NCBI RefSeq assembly: GCF_037975245.1
Contig: NC_092577.1
Span: forward strand, 3,619,501-3,683,500
Source: Apostichopus japonicus
Taxonomy: Eukaryota > Echinodermata > Holothuroidea > Aspidochirotida > Stichopodidae
Length of the DNA: 64,000 nt
Direction: 5' to 3'
In this document: positions 1 through 14,870 of the stretch, one piece after another
How positions within the stretch are numbered: the first letter of the stretch is position 1
How the letters are laid out: each line of letters starts with the position of its first letter
Translations under genes and position numbers: made by a program
Notes under the pieces: generated by a model
What the model saw: the letters and a program-made list of their open reading frames with translations, nothing else
Database searches by the model: none
Told to the model about the DNA's origin: nothing

Positions 1-37
1 TATCATCTGTTTCTAAGAACGGTAACATGGATGTCAT
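1..37 (-). CDS. TRIM gene B-type, 5' end only (runs off the window)
   Basis: First 12 codons of a minus-strand RING/B-box gene whose body lies left of position 1. The start ATG is the complement of 35-37, and the encoded start (MTSMLPFLETDD) is the same as in the B genes starting at 28,198 and 60,461. A pyrimidine-rich tract ending in CAG (AG at plus 59-60) lies just upstream, as in the other copies, which suggests a 5'UTR intron. It shows that the tandem array continues to the left. Confidence 0.8.
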   Translation of the reverse strand, partial: MTSMLPFLETDD

Positions 38-133
38 CTTTGCAGACCTCGATATGAGCTGGGTCAGGAATGAATGGAAATACATGTATTCACACTTTAT
101 TAAGTACCAATGGATCTCAGTGCATAATACGTA

Positions 134-656
134 TACCATGCGATGGAGCATTTCTTATGCATGCTTGCGTAATTATTAGTCCAAATTCTGCTTCAAGTAA
201 AAGCCAACACGATAATGACGTTACTTAGTAATAAGCGAATACGGTGTCTAATCAGTAGATTATCGACGCTTCTCCATACAATACTAATCACATTCATATA
301 TAATAAAAGGATTAAGTTCATGGTTTCTTCTTTCATGAGACAAAATGATTATATCGCTTAATACCATGCGATGGAGCATTTTGTATGCCTGCTTGCGTAA
401 TTATTAGTCCAAATTCTGCTTCAAATAAAAGCCAACATGATAATGACGTTACTTAATAATAAGCAAATACGGTGTCTAATCAGTAGATTATCAACGCTTC
501 TCCATACAATACTAATCACATTCACAAATTCTTTACAGCAATTAATTGAAGAGATATTTCCATTAGCAGATTGCGAAGACATTTGTGAATATCTAATAAA
601 AGGATAAAGTTCATCGTTTCTTCTTTCATGGGAATAAAATGATTATATCGCTATAT
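134..656. repeat. 228-bp tandem repeat upstream of TRIM B, unit 1 (2 copies)
   Basis: Two head-to-tail copies; the shared word TACCATGCGATGG starts at 134 and 362, so the period is 228. Each copy has a CRE-like TGACGTTA and several AATAAAAG/TAATAAG words. The second copy is interrupted by a 71-bp piece (520-590) with perfect 10-bp inverted ends. The array lies directly upstream of the minus-strand B gene, so it may act as promoter or 5'UTR-intron sequence. Regulation is inference. Confidence 0.8.
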
Positions 657-825
657 TAAGGGTGCTTTGCAAAGAACAATCTGTACGAAGTTAACCTGAT
701 TGGAAGATTTCATATAGGTGTTGCCTGTTTAGACTATAGGGACTCTCAATATTGACTTAATACCATCTGCTTGTCTAGTTTATATTGCTTGAGTTTCATT
801 GACTTACGTGTCTCCGCTTCATTTG

Positions 826-910
826 ATGGATAGATGGATGGATGGATGGATGGATGGATGGATTGATGGATGGATGAATGGATCGATAGATGGATGGATG
901 GATGGATAGT
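826..910. repeat. GGAT microsatellite, unit 1
   Basis: Imperfect (GGAT)n with GATA and GATT variants. Counterparts lie at the same place in units 2 and 3. Confidence 0.9.
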
Positions 911-2316
911 TAGATATATAAACACGCTATTCTATCGCGTTGCAGCTAGTTAGATCTCTTTAAGAAGTACTGCTATCACAGAAATAGTAGTGTTTTCACT
1001 TATATGACATGTCTCTCTTACAGTGCAGTTGTTGCAAAGGTGAAATAACTCTCTATCTAACCTGTTGATAGTTCTTAAGAAACAGAAATATTATAAAGAA
1101 TGTGCTTGGTTTTTCCTTTTTACATTTACCACTATAAGTAAATATTGACCTATCATTCATATTTTAATATATATTTTTTCTTATTCTGTTCGTTTACATT
1201 GAAGCCTTACCTTGACCAAAGTAGGCTTCTTTTACTGCGTATAGTGTCACTCGGGGACAAGTCAAACCTTCTGTATTTGTTGCAAGTGAAACAGGAAGAG
1301 TAGACCTAAGTTAGTTCTACTCCTTAATGACAACGTCAACGCCAATGGATGTCACAAAGTTACGATCTCGCGACACTTCCTTATAGCTCTGTAGCTGGTG
1401 AAAAGTAGATCGTTTCTTTGATGATAAATTTGAGTTACGCACTTGAACTATCTCAAGTTCAAATTGTAAGATATGCAACATCCAACACATGAATTTAATG
1501 GTTAGCAGATATACCTACTGAAGAGGCCACGGTGGTTGAAGTAAGCTACTTAAAATGTACTATTGTATTACACCGTTACTTGTGATTAAACTATTTCAAC
1601 ACACAATACGAGACATCCCATTGTGTAAATTTTAACTAAATTTCTGAATATTTCTGGATATTTGTAAAGATTTCAAATTTAGAGTGTTACCAAAAACTAA
1701 AACAATATCCATGAAATATGGTCCATGGCTCGAAATATTTCAACAAAATATAAATAAAAGGATTTGAATATATTTACTCCATGAGTTGGATTTTCCATGA
1801 TTTTGTAATTCGTGTTTCTAATTTTGTTTGATGTGTAGTAAACTATTGCAACGTCAAATATTGTTTATTTAATTAAAGGTATATTTTGGCAGACGATGTA
1901 ACACTAATTAAAATGAAATAATATTCCACACTGTCAGTTAAAGAAAAACCATCATTACATCTTGTTCATGACTCGAGTGATGAATGATTGAAAGTATCCT
2001 ATTTCGACTGACTAATCGTTCCATACTCACTCAAAATCATAGAATCATAGAATGTGCCCCGTGATGTCATCATTTACAAACGTTCTTCAAAAGCTTGACT
2101 TTCCTATTTCAATTCTCATCTTGGTTTGTCTTTGATTATTTGCTAATTACTCTAAATTCATCATTTTTTAAAAGGCAATATGTTTAATATTACTCGTCTC
2201 TGTTGATAAATGATTTGAATATGATGAAGCGAGACAAAACAATGTTTGCTCAATTCCTGTTACCAGATGCATTCATACAATTTTACATATATTATCAAGT
2301 CTGCATATAACAAGCC
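911..2316. other. Non-coding part of the duplicated block, unit 1
   Basis: AT-rich sequence with no convincing ORF. It is repeated at 61,571-62,919. Unit 2 keeps only the first part: roughly 1,546-2,504 is missing there, with the junction near 29,940. Confidence 0.6.
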
Positions 2317-2734
2317 ATGTTAGAATTTATTTATAAATCGTTTGATTACCATACGGGTCATATTGAATACGGAATATCATGGCATGTAAAGAAGCAACGT
2401 CCTAAGGTTTTGTACCAGATTAAAGCAATTCAACGGAAGGACAAACAAGTACAAAGAGCACATATTGAGTCACGCACGCATGTCAGAAGGTCACCCAGCA
2501 GTCACTCTTGTATATGAAGCAAACATAATATGTGACCAATATAGAACCGAGCAATGTCAACAGGTAATAAAAGTTCCTTTTGTTGGATTCGAATCTCGTG
2601 GTGTTTGTCAAGGATACAAGCTAATTCAAACAAACCTGTCTGTAAAGGAATGCTTAAAAAAGAAATATCCCGTAAGCAACGAGATATCTGCGTTCGCCCT
2701 AGCTGCAGTGTTAGCAGTGTTGGCAGCCATTTAA
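2317..2734 (+). pseudogene. Decayed ORF with GPI-anchor-like C-terminus, unit 1
   Basis: I do not recognise the protein. An upstream frame opens at 2,317 (MLEFIYKSF...). A second frame (2,465-2,734) ends in a basic stretch (ECLKKKYPVSNE), then a run of small hydrophobic residues and a stop: the usual layout of a GPI-attachment signal. Against the copy at 62,920 an extra A near 2,423 separates the two frames, and 18 bp present there are absent here. Two cysteines precede the tail. It could instead be the last exon of a larger secreted gene, or chance ORFs. Confidence 0.35.
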
Positions 2735-4050
2735 AGACAGATCACTGCCTGTTTCCTTGTGGGAAACACTCCAACTCACCATGTTAATATTCTCCCCCCC
2801 CCCCCCCCATTCGCCCTAGCTGCGTGGCTTATACTGCTGACAGCCATGCATCTAACATGCAGATCACTGCACTCAGCAGGTGCTATCCAAGTAATGAAGC
2901 GGCAACAGTTCCTCCCCTTCCCCTCCCACCCCTCCAAGATGTAAGTTAAAGTTGACACAGTACATGTTGCCAATATGAGTATCTATAATCTGGCTCTGTG
3001 ATATGTGAATCAATGCGTAATCACTCGTGGATGGATGATATGACGGATATAATGATTGAAACGGATGAAACGCATGGAATGCATGGAACGCATGGAACGG
3101 ATGAAATGAATGAAATAAAAGAATGATGAAGTGGACAAAGTGGACGAAGTGGGTGAATGGATGAATAGATGGATTAATGAATGGATTAAATTGTCGAATT
3201 ACGATCTACACTTCCATCTGACAGTGCGATTTTGATTCTTAAACATGAAAATCTTTTGATGTGTTATTTGCTGTTAATCTTGCATCTAATTGAAGCAACT
3301 CCCAATTTGGTGGAGCCAACATTTATTAGCAATATCAAATACGACTTAAACATTGAGAGGAAAAACGGTACGACAGATGTTTCATTGCGAAAATTCACCT
3401 TTGATTCCGTTGAATTTCGCAATGTTCGGCTTTACATGCATGATATAACATACGACGCCAATCGTCTGTAATGAGTGCGATACGCAACACACAACTGCTG
3501 TTAAAACTAGCGCAATACAATTTTACGACGCTTCATTTAAATCGAAAGCAGAATAGTTTGACCTCGAAAGGCTAACTAATTGCATTAAAAGAAACAACTT
3601 TCAAGAAAAAAATCGATCATCATCACTTTTATTCATCAATTTCTTTACTTTGCCATCGAATATTGAAAAAGTTTTATTATTCTGTTAGTGTTCAATATAA
3701 CTTATATAAAAAGACGAATTAACCTTATAAATAATGAAATGACAGAAAAAAGTCGCATCTGTGTTCTTTTTTTCACCTACCATGAAGTTAATAAGCATGA
3801 TTTTATGAGAACTTGTGATCAATTGAACTGTTTCCCGCCTTATTTTTATATCAGATTTGGCACTATCATTTTACAGATGTTTCACGTAACCTCGAAATAA
3901 CAATGTTCAGTCGGACATGTGTTATCAATTATACATTATTAAGCAAGTAAATGAGTCAATGCCTTTCACACATAGGAAGCAACAGTTACTTGTTCATAAA
4001 GGAAAAAGGTTTTGAGCAGATGATCACTGCCCGTTGACCAACTCAAGAGA
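2735..4050. other. Intergenic: poly-C tract and ATGGAA/ATGAA-type repeats
   Basis: Holds a poly-C run near 2,796-2,808 and degenerate GGATGAA/GGAACGC repeats at about 3,030-3,190. An ORF at 3,232-3,471 has a hydrophobic N-terminus, but its counterpart in unit 2 is disrupted. I see no supported gene. Confidence 0.5.
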
Positions 4051-4056
4051 AAATGT

Positions 4057-4063
4057 TATAAAT
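4057..4063 (+). promoter_or_regulatory. TATA box candidate for the microseminoprotein-like gene
   Basis: TATAAAT lies 32 bp before the start codon at 4,095. It is conserved with the same neighbourhood in unit 2 (31,379-31,385, ATG at 31,417). If used, the 5'UTR would be only about 5-15 nt. Confidence 0.5.
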
Positions 4064-4094
4064 CAGCCAGAGATTAACCGTAATTGATACAAAG

Positions 4095-7149
<3,055 letters not shown>

Positions 7150-7429
7150 GTTCAAGGTCCGAAGCGTTTCTTGTAGTACTCGAAATTGCTTTTACTCGGA
7201 ATAGACAGTAAACCTTTTATGTGTGCTAGGGGTTGGGTGTGTGTGTGGGGGGGGGGGGTACACGCAAAAAAATGGAGTGTTGAATTTTAACACTTTCCAG
7301 GTGTAGCCGTTCACCCTACACCTGAAGGGTTACTCTGACCCTGAGTAGGGTTACATAATTTATGTAGCGTGAATTTTTTAACACCTGCAGAAGTGTACTT
7401 TCAGTTCGAGTATTCTGATTGGTCAAACC

Positions 7430-7670
7430 TCCCGTCAGCTGGATTCTTAGTGTAAGTACCACCGTACCGTGAACATCCATTTACCGTACCTAGCAATACT
7501 TGTACCAGTTTGTCGACATTTATCGTTACTAAATGTACTATAGTAACCACAGCCATATATACGTTCAAGCCACAAAACGTTACGTACTCAGTGTGCGATA
7601 ACGAGCTACAATGGCATGAAAATGACGTTATAGGAGACTGGGGCCTGGAAGAATTGATTGAAAAATTCGA
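7430..7670 (+). other. Open stretch ending in a possible splice donor, inside the transposon
   Basis: One plus frame stays open for about 80 codons, ends with WGLEELIEKFE and meets GTATGT. The final words resemble a helix of a SAM domain, but this is weak. It may belong with the decayed ORF at 8,638. Confidence 0.2.
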
Positions 7671-8637
7671 AGGTATGTTTTGATATGATGTAAGTGTACG
7701 TGACAAGAACGAGATATGCTTAGAGACCCACGACTAAGCTGGGTAGACGAATGCATTTGAATCGCTTGCGTTACGTAGACCTAACGTTAAAGTCATACTA
7801 TAAGTTAATATAATAGGCTAGCTGCTGTTTGTCATAGTCAACTCATAATTGTCAACGAATCAGTGTAGCCTACATACAAGTAAACATTAAACGGAATTGC
7901 CTTCGGACGGACGGAGGACTTTGGTCTAGGCCTTTATTGTAATCTAGTGCATTCTATTCCTTTTTGTGCGTTAACCGTAACTTCATATACCCTGCGAGTC
8001 ACTTTTTTAAGTAGTACTACTAGGCCTACTAGGCCTAGTACTAGTAGTAGTAGGGTATACTTAGGCTATTTCAAGACAATGCATTTTAAATAGCATCGGG
8101 CATGGGCCTATAGAGCACGCTGGTACTATGTTCAATAAGGGATAAACATATATTCATGTAATGCAATATATAATTACCACTAATTGCCATTTTAGCTTGT
8201 AAGTTGTAGCAAGTAGGCCGAAGCTGATGTGGATTGGTGATACTTTTAGACCTAGGCCCAACTATAATTTAGCTATCTTATGGAAGTGATCTAGCTGTTA
8301 TAATTCATATCAATCTACACAATTGCATACAGTGGGAGTGAGCATTGCTTTAAGCATTGTTAACATGATGCATTGGTTATAAAAGTTGCCTTCCTTGTCT
8401 GATGAAAGTTTAATGCAAGTTCCTGTTTTGACAAGTAATCACTATAGGCCATCTGGCTTTCTAGATTCAAACGTACTTGAAGAAGTTAGAATCACAACTG
8501 ATTAAATTGTGGGCATTTTTTTTAGGAATGTTCATGTTTTGTGAGGGGTACATGTAAAAAACTGCTTATGCTCCAAGAAGGTTTTAACACAACTTCATTA
8601 TGATGGGAATTTTCTTTTCTTTTCTTTGTTGTTACTT

Positions 8638-8950
8638 AGGAAGCATCAACTTGGAATTCTATTTGCAAAAGATTTCAGAAAGACCTCAGCAATATGTGTA
8701 ACTTCTTGGAGGAAGCAAAATACACCCCAAGCAGTCATTTGTGATCATCCAGAGACATGCCCTACCCCAGAGGACATTTATGAAGCCATTGATGTTTGCT
8801 TCAAATTATTCTACCTGTTAAATCTGAATTATACCAAATTGCAAGTCTCGGTGCCTGGGAATTTTTCCAAAAAGTTGTCTACAAGTTGCCTGGTGGTGTG
8901 AAACGCAACCAGATTCGAGATTTTTATGCTCACCGTGCCGACAAAAAAGA
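8638..8950 (+). pseudogene. Decayed coding segment carried inside the transposon
   Basis: The sequence moves between frames but gives recognisable-looking protein: INLEFYLQKISERPQQYV, then HPKQSFVIIQRHALPQ, then EAIDVCFKLFYLLNLNY, then WEFFQKVVYKLPGG. At least one stop and two or more frame changes break it. A splice-acceptor-like TTACTTAG precedes it. The pattern resembles the C-terminal region of SAM-domain-type genes I recall from fishes, but that is from memory. It could be a captured host gene fragment or the element's own lost ORF. Confidence 0.35.
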
Positions 8951-9441
8951 CAAAGTTACTGCAGTTTAGCAGTTGTCATAGACAGAACTCCATGTTTCCT
9001 CATCTTACGGATCAGAATGTATGTAAAGTTGTTGCTTATTTGGAATTTTCTTTGGGAAGAGTTTTTTCTTTGTGTTTAATTTGGAATACCAAAGGCACGA
9101 GCCAACAACAAAGACAAAGTACCTGCAGTGTAGCAGTCATCATAGACAGTACTCCACGTTTTCTCATCCCACGGATCAGCATATATCTAAAGTTGTTGCT
9201 TATTTGAAATTGACTTTGGGAAGAGTTGTTTCTTGCGTTTAATCTGGAATACCAAAAGGCATTTGCCAACAACAAAGACATAGTCACTGTAGTGTAGCAG
9301 TCATCATACACAGCACTCCATGTTTTCTCATCCCATGGATCAGAATTTTTCTAAAGTTGTTGCTTATTTGAAATTGACTTTGGGAAGAGTTGTTTCTTTG
9401 TCTTTAATCTAGAAACAAAAGGCATGTGCAAAAAAATAAAG
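8948..9441. repeat. 163-bp tandem triplication inside the transposon
   Basis: Three consecutive diverged copies, each starting near GACAAAGT.ACTGCAGTxTAGCAG and ending with a CCAACAACAAA-like word. They share AAAGTTGTTGCTTATTTG and TTTGGGAAGAGTT. Confidence 0.8.
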
Positions 9442-9957
9442 ACCAAGTAACTGCACTGTAGCATTTGAAAATGTTGGCACTTTTAAGTTGACTTAATTCC
9501 ACAAGACAATACTTTTATAGCCTAAATTGTTCGTTTTACATTTAATGGGATATAATAAATGGACCTCTGGAATAGGAAGGTAGTAGAGTAGAAAATCCCA
9601 CATTCTGAATTGTTTGTGTTGTCATTGCTTTTTGCTCTCTCTTAAATGTAACTTTCTGCTGTGAGCGATTCAAACATGCATCCATATTGTTTACCTAATT
9701 ACTAGGTAATAATTAACCTAAAACCTGTATAAAATATTTACTAAACGGGTGCGATGTAAACTTTTCTGGCAAATTTTACATAACAGTATTGTATTTGCGT
9801 TACATAATAAACATGTAAAACTTTACAAACCAGCAGTTAAATATACATCCAGAAGTATAAACGAGAGAGCACTATTGTGTGTTGAGAGTCCATTAAGTAT
9901 CATCTTGACACAGATGACAAATGAACACCATATGGTGGTAATTCTACTCACTGAAGC

Positions 9958-10346
9958 AGAACTTTGACACCCAGAAGGCCAAAAAATGTGCACTAGAGTG
10001 TTAATTATACTCCCTGAAGTGCAATTTTGACACCCAGAAGTGCTAACAAATGAACACTTTATGGTGTTAATTTTACTTCCTGAAGTGTCATGTTGACACC
10101 CAGAAGTTTTAACAAATGAACACTTTATTGTGTTAATTTTACTCCCTGTAGTGTACCTTCAACACCAGGAAGTGTTATTTTGACACTTGTATGGGTGTTG
10201 TTAAGGCAACACTCGCAAAGTGTTATATTATGTTACACTTCTGAAGTGTTAATTTAACCCGGTGGGTGTTGTCCCTAATCCAAACAGGGTGGGGTGTTAA
10301 ATTCAACACTTTACGATTCAAATTTAACACTTCATTTTTTTGAGTG
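9958..10346. repeat. ACACTT/AAGTGT subterminal repeat array of the transposon
   Basis: Roughly 55-65-bp degenerate units of the kind AACACTTTATGGTGTTAATTT followed by CCTGAAGTGT...GACACCCAGAAG. The words are partly palindromic. Such subterminal motifs are often transposase-binding sites in DNA transposons; that role is inference. Confidence 0.65.
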
Positions 10347-10739
10347 TAGTGGCAAAAAGCAGTAGCAGAAATGACGTAATACAGTGAAAGGATAGCCTTT
10401 TTAAAACTTTTTTGATTACCCAATGCTTTTGATTTCCAATCAATATTTTAAATTGTTTATATTTAAATTGGTATGATATCATTGTCACGTGTACGTAAAA
10501 GAAAACTGAGGTAAAATAACGAAATATCCGCCATCCACGATTACTAAAGGTACTAGATTGCATATGATTTATGTTAACCCTTAATTTAGTTGTATTTATT
10601 CAAAATATTAATAATAATAATAAAAAAAAATTGTCCTTAATTTCCATTTGCGAAGCTAAACTTATTCTTTTCAAGTTAACGCACAGTAATTGACATTAAA
10701 CCTTCTTATAATAGAATTGTGAACAACACCCCCCTTCAT

Positions 10740-11965
10740 GATTACGCAAAATGTATTATATACAACGTGTATTATCAAACTACGCACAATGTACAGTAAC
10801 GTGTAACAGAAAGCACACGAATTACTTAAGTGCAATATAGTATGTGGCGCTATGTACACATTTAGTTAACTTTGCTCACCTGTAGAAGGGAGGAAGCCAT
10901 TTGAGTAGAAAAGTAGTCATCAATGAAACGCAATGGAAATATATCCGGATTACTTGTCTGTTAATACCATTTCTTGATGAGGAAGGGTGCGAGTGAGGAA
11001 TGGCGAAACTGCTAATAGGAAACCATACGATTTGATAGCTTCTAAAGTTATAATGTTATCAGTTCTCGTTTTGATTATTACCTCTCTGAATGTAAATCAC
11101 GATCTGTTGATTATTTAACGAATAAACTTAGATCTACAAAATACGAACTTTGGGTCTAGAGTAGAACTAACATAAATGAAGTTACTATAATTCCTTGTTG
11201 AAATCATAATCACCTCCAGTATTAGCTTACTGTGACCATGATAATCTTAACCATACGCACAAGAACCTCAGATGCCCACAAACTTGGAACTAATATTTAC
11301 TATTACAAACAACAGTTGGACTTTGGCTACCGGCGATGGAAATATTTCTTTCGCAAACGCAATACACATGGATATATAACTTCCATTGTGTGGCGGCGCC
11401 AAAGCGGCGCTTGGAGGATATTTACACCCCATGATCCCTCCCAACCCCATCCCTCCGAAGTCGGCTGCACCCCCCCCCCAACCTAGTCGACTGCGGTAAA
11501 ACAAAATGGCTCTCCGTCACGTCGAAATTTCCTATATTTGGGTACAATTACAACTTCCGTGAGCTTCGCCCCATGGATCCCCTCAGGGGCTAAGAAATAC
11601 ATTCCAGTGAAATTGTATTCCATTCCTTAAGCTCCCGTATACCTGCAATATAACTATATGAAAGGACTGCGCCTCCGTCCCTGAAATTTACACAGAAATT
11701 AACTTCCTGCTTCTGACAAGAATTGAATTTCTCTCTCTCTCTCATATATATATGTTTGCTACTGGACATACACGCTGACACTGAGATAGGCCTACATTAC
11801 ATAGAAATGTATGTGTAATTCATCTTCTGACATGTATTTTTGAGTTTCAAGATCCCAAGATCCAAAGGTGAAGAAGAACGTGTTAAAAGTCATGCAGCTC
11901 CTGTGGGTACTGCACTCCCATCCAACTACACTGTACAGTTGTAACTATAAATCAAAATGCCGCTT
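10740..11965. repeat. Dispersed block R, copy 1 (upstream-type block)
   Basis: The part 10,740-11,152 is similar to 19,590-19,995, 39,130-39,430 and 49,150-49,550. All contain AGAAGGGAGGAAGCCATTTG-like, ATGTCCGGATTA-like and GGAAGGGTGCGAGTGAGGAA words. The part 11,153-11,965 is shared only with about 39,440-39,960. Copies 2 and 4 lie upstream of TRIM A1 and A2, so this may mark the place of a lost TRIM A-like gene. No ORF here is convincing. Confidence 0.65.
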
Positions 11966-12068
11966 TGGGGGTTTATTTTTCGAAACGTTGCTAATCATGT
12001 CACTGCAGTCGGTCGCAAACATGGTCCGGGGAATGACGTTTACCATAGTTCCCACAATTTGATTGTAG

Positions 12069-12118
<50 letters not shown>

Positions 12119-12129
12119 CCATTAATATG

Positions 12130-12191
<62 letters not shown>

Positions 12192-12194
12192 ATA

Positions 12195-12233
<39 letters not shown>

Positions 12234-12257
12234 ATATATATATATATAGATAGATAT

Positions 12258-12356
<99 letters not shown>

Positions 12357-12360
12357 TATA
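12069..12360. repeat. (TA)n microsatellite tracts
   Basis: Two TA runs separated by a short unique piece (12,117-12,134), with TG and GATA interruptions. Confidence 0.9.
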
Positions 12361-12419
12361 TGTTTAATATTAATTTAAGTTGTAGTAAGTTGGAAATTCC
12401 AGAACAGTGAACAAACCTT

Positions 12420-12510
12420 CAAGCCTCCACCGGGATTCAAACCCGGGCCTCTCGCTGTATTTGCGGACACCCTATCCCCTAGGCTATGAACGCTGATTGT
12501 ATGTCCAGAG
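12420..12510 (-). mobile_element. tRNA-derived SINE-like fragment
   Basis: On the minus strand a box A-like TAGCCTAGGGGATAGG (plus 12,471-12,486) is followed at normal distance by a box B-like GGGTTTGAATCCC (plus 12,432-12,444) in a T-arm-like CCCGGG...CCCGG stem. No good acceptor stem or anticodon arm is visible, so this is better read as a pol III SINE head or tRNA relic than as a working tRNA. Confidence 0.5.
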
Positions 12511-12639
12511 GTTCGAAACCGGTAAAGAAGGTCGTAAATCCACTGTACGCGTTTTGTCACTTGTCACGAACAATAAAAGTTCTGTTTGGTGACATATTTG
12601 CCTTACTCTATGGACCAAACATGATGCTAACCAACTCGA

Positions 12640-13020
12640 AATCATTTGTGATTCCTTAAGCCGGATCTCGAAAGAGATACTCTGAGCCTGAACCGCGGTG
12701 ACTACGAAGTAATCCCATCAGCGAGGGACAGCAAAGTGACTCTCGTCCTCCTGCTATACCAAACATTAATATTAGTTGGTAAATTAATACCATATAAAAT
12801 ATAAAAACCGCTTATTTAATATTAAAATGGCAATTTATCCAATATCTCGCACTTTCCTCTTCTTCTAAATTACACAAAATAACATGCAATCATGGTAATG
12901 AAATCATTTGGTATAAATTCCCACAATATATGTATGCACGTTATGACCGCCGCTGTTTATAGTTTTAGTTCATAAACTAACGGTTAACTAGTATAACAGC
13001 TATAGATTGATGTTACGTAG
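12640..13020. repeat. Segment duplicated at 15,500-15,860
   Basis: Shares an ordered series of words with 15,500-15,860, for example TTATTTAATATTAAA, TTTATCCAATATCTC, ACACAAAATAACATGCAA and TATGACCGCCGCTGT. The Gypsy remnant lies between the two copies. The stretch 12,511-12,640 holds nothing recognised. Confidence 0.6.
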
Positions 13021-13600
13021 TTCGGGGTAATAAATTAAGCACACAGTGAGTTATGTCATGCGTCTGTTTGTTTATTACTTCATCTTCCTCAAAACCTCAA
13101 CCGATAATATCCAGCTTTCTTTTCCAACGTCCACTATATTCTTGTACACAACACTGTCATCTCTATCCTAAAACACCCTAAGCTTCTCCCTTTCCTTTTC
13201 TCCGTTCGTGCTTCTTCTTCTCACCTCACAAAAGCCACAGCCCAACTGCCTTCAACCCTTCTACCCTCTTCTCCTCATCTCTAGCTTTTCCTTTAATTAA
13301 AATCTTTAACGTAATCACTAAGATCCCTATGTAACAAAATAACAACCACACCCTGTACCTCCGTTTACATACACATTTTACAATAGTGAGAATTAATCCA
13401 CGCATAAAACAACTCTAGCATCTGAACTTTAATATCTTACAATACATTCAAAGATATAGACAACGTACACAAGATATACACAATATTTGAAGTTATATGC
13501 AATACACTCAAAAGATATATAGCCTATATAGATATATAAGTTAATCTGCAATAACTTACAATGTCTTTCAAATTGGTACAAAAAGTCTGACTTAGTGCTC
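13021..13600. other. Unassigned sequence beside the Gypsy remnant
   Basis: Pyrimidine-rich on the plus strand at 13,080-13,300. It may be the LTR or 3' end of the minus-strand retroelement, but I cannot pair it with a second LTR. Confidence 0.3.
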
Positions 13601-14870
13601 TTCAAAGACCTGACAAACAGTATCTCTAGATTCTGCTGAGCCCATCAGCAGTATCATTTGAACACCCCCTTCTGTACTGCACATCAAAACTGGGCTGTTG
13701 TAAAGCCAATGACCATCTCAACAGCCTATTGATTGGATATTTAGTTTTCTGCAGCCATTTCAGGGCTTGGTGGTGTGAGAATTCTGAAACTGACACCCAT
13801 CAGATAATACGTCATAATCTAAACATCCTACTTCTTCATCTTCATCTGTTTTGTCACTGTCCCCCATGCCTGAAGTGTCACTACTGATTTCATGTACCAC
13901 ACCAGTTAGATATAAACACTAAGAGATTTGAATATCTTGCTCTCTGTTGAAACAAATCTTTCACAAGTAAACATGTACAGCCCTCTTAGACAATTTTCAG
14001 GCAACTCAATTTCAAAATTGTCCCGATTTATCCATCTTTTCACAACTTACGGTCCTTGCCACTTGTTGTCAAACTTTGAAGGACCCTCTGGAAGAAATAC
14101 CAATACCCTGGGAGTGGCATTCTTGTAAAAAAAAAAAAACATTTTCTTTTGGCTTTTCCTTGTGTTCTCACTACCATCTTGCAATAGTTTCGGGATGCGT
14201 TTGCACATACTCAGCAAGTGTGTTACCACGTCATTGGGATCACTATCAGATGATACCCACGTGTCTTTAAGAATGCTCAGTGGAACTCTAATTTGTCTAC
14301 CATATAGAAATTCAAAGGGAGCATATCCTGCGGTAGCATATCCGACTTCCCTTTAAGCGAACCAAAAAAAGGTAAACACTCATCCCAATTTGATCCTCCG
14401 TCAGGGACCTCATCATCTTTTTGAGAGTACCATGAAAACGTTCTGTTGTACCATTTCTTTGTTGATGCCTTGCTGAGGTACTGCAAATCGATTTCATAAC
14501 CTTTGACATAAGGTTTTTCCGTTGATCATGAACAATTTCCATGGGTAAACCTATCTTAACGAAAACCTGTATCTGGGCATCCACAATTGTTTCTGCTCTG
14601 GTGCAAGGCAAGGGGATAGCCTCAGGATACCTGGTGGAATAATTCACAATGGTGAGCAGGTACATATTCCTTTTCCTAGTCCTTATCATTGGGCCAACTA
14701 TTTCTATACCTATACGTTGGAAAGGTGGGCCGATTATTGGCATAGGTAATAATGGGTATTTCGAATTTGTATACCTTTATTAATTTTTCTGACATACTTT
14801 ACATATTCTACAGTAATGTGATACGTCTTGAAATATTTCCGGCCAATAGAAATGCATTCATTCATTCACA
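13600..14870 (-). mobile_element. Ty3/Gypsy-like retrotransposon pol remnant (integrase)
   Basis: On the minus strand the order is: an HHCC zinc-finger remnant (HFYWPEIFQDVSHYC then CRICKVCQKN) near 14,780-14,850; an integrase core with IEIVGPM, VNYSTRYPEAIPL, EIVHDQRKN and GTTERFHGTLKKMMR between 14,312 and 14,743; then a C-terminal part resembling LYGRQIRVPLSILKDTW at about 14,230-14,320. Frameshifts and stops separate these pieces. No gag, protease or reverse transcriptase is seen, so it is a dead fragment. Confidence 0.75.

Larger units (their letters stand above)
7261..10346. mobile_element. DNA transposon with terminal inverted repeats, family undetermined
   Basis: The left end reads CACGCAAAAAAATGGAGTGT. 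The complement of the right end reads CACTCAAAAAAATGAAGTGT, 18 of 20 the same. Each end is flanked by TA (7,259-7,260 and 10,347-10,348), consistent with a TA target duplication. Both subterminal regions (7,280-7,400 and about 9,960-10,340) are packed with ACACTT/AAGTGT words in both orientations. The interior has a 163-bp triplication and a decayed ORF. No counterpart is seen in unit 2. I see no transposase motif, so it is probably non-autonomous or decayed. Confidence 0.7.

Noticed and set aside
3232-3471. 79-residue ORF with a hydrophobic N-terminus
   Set aside because: The unit 2 counterpart is interrupted by a stop and frameshift, and no family is recognised. Possible but unsupported.
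12420-12510. Functional tRNA gene
   Set aside because: Boxes A and B are present but no proper acceptor stem or anticodon arm; read as a SINE-like relic.
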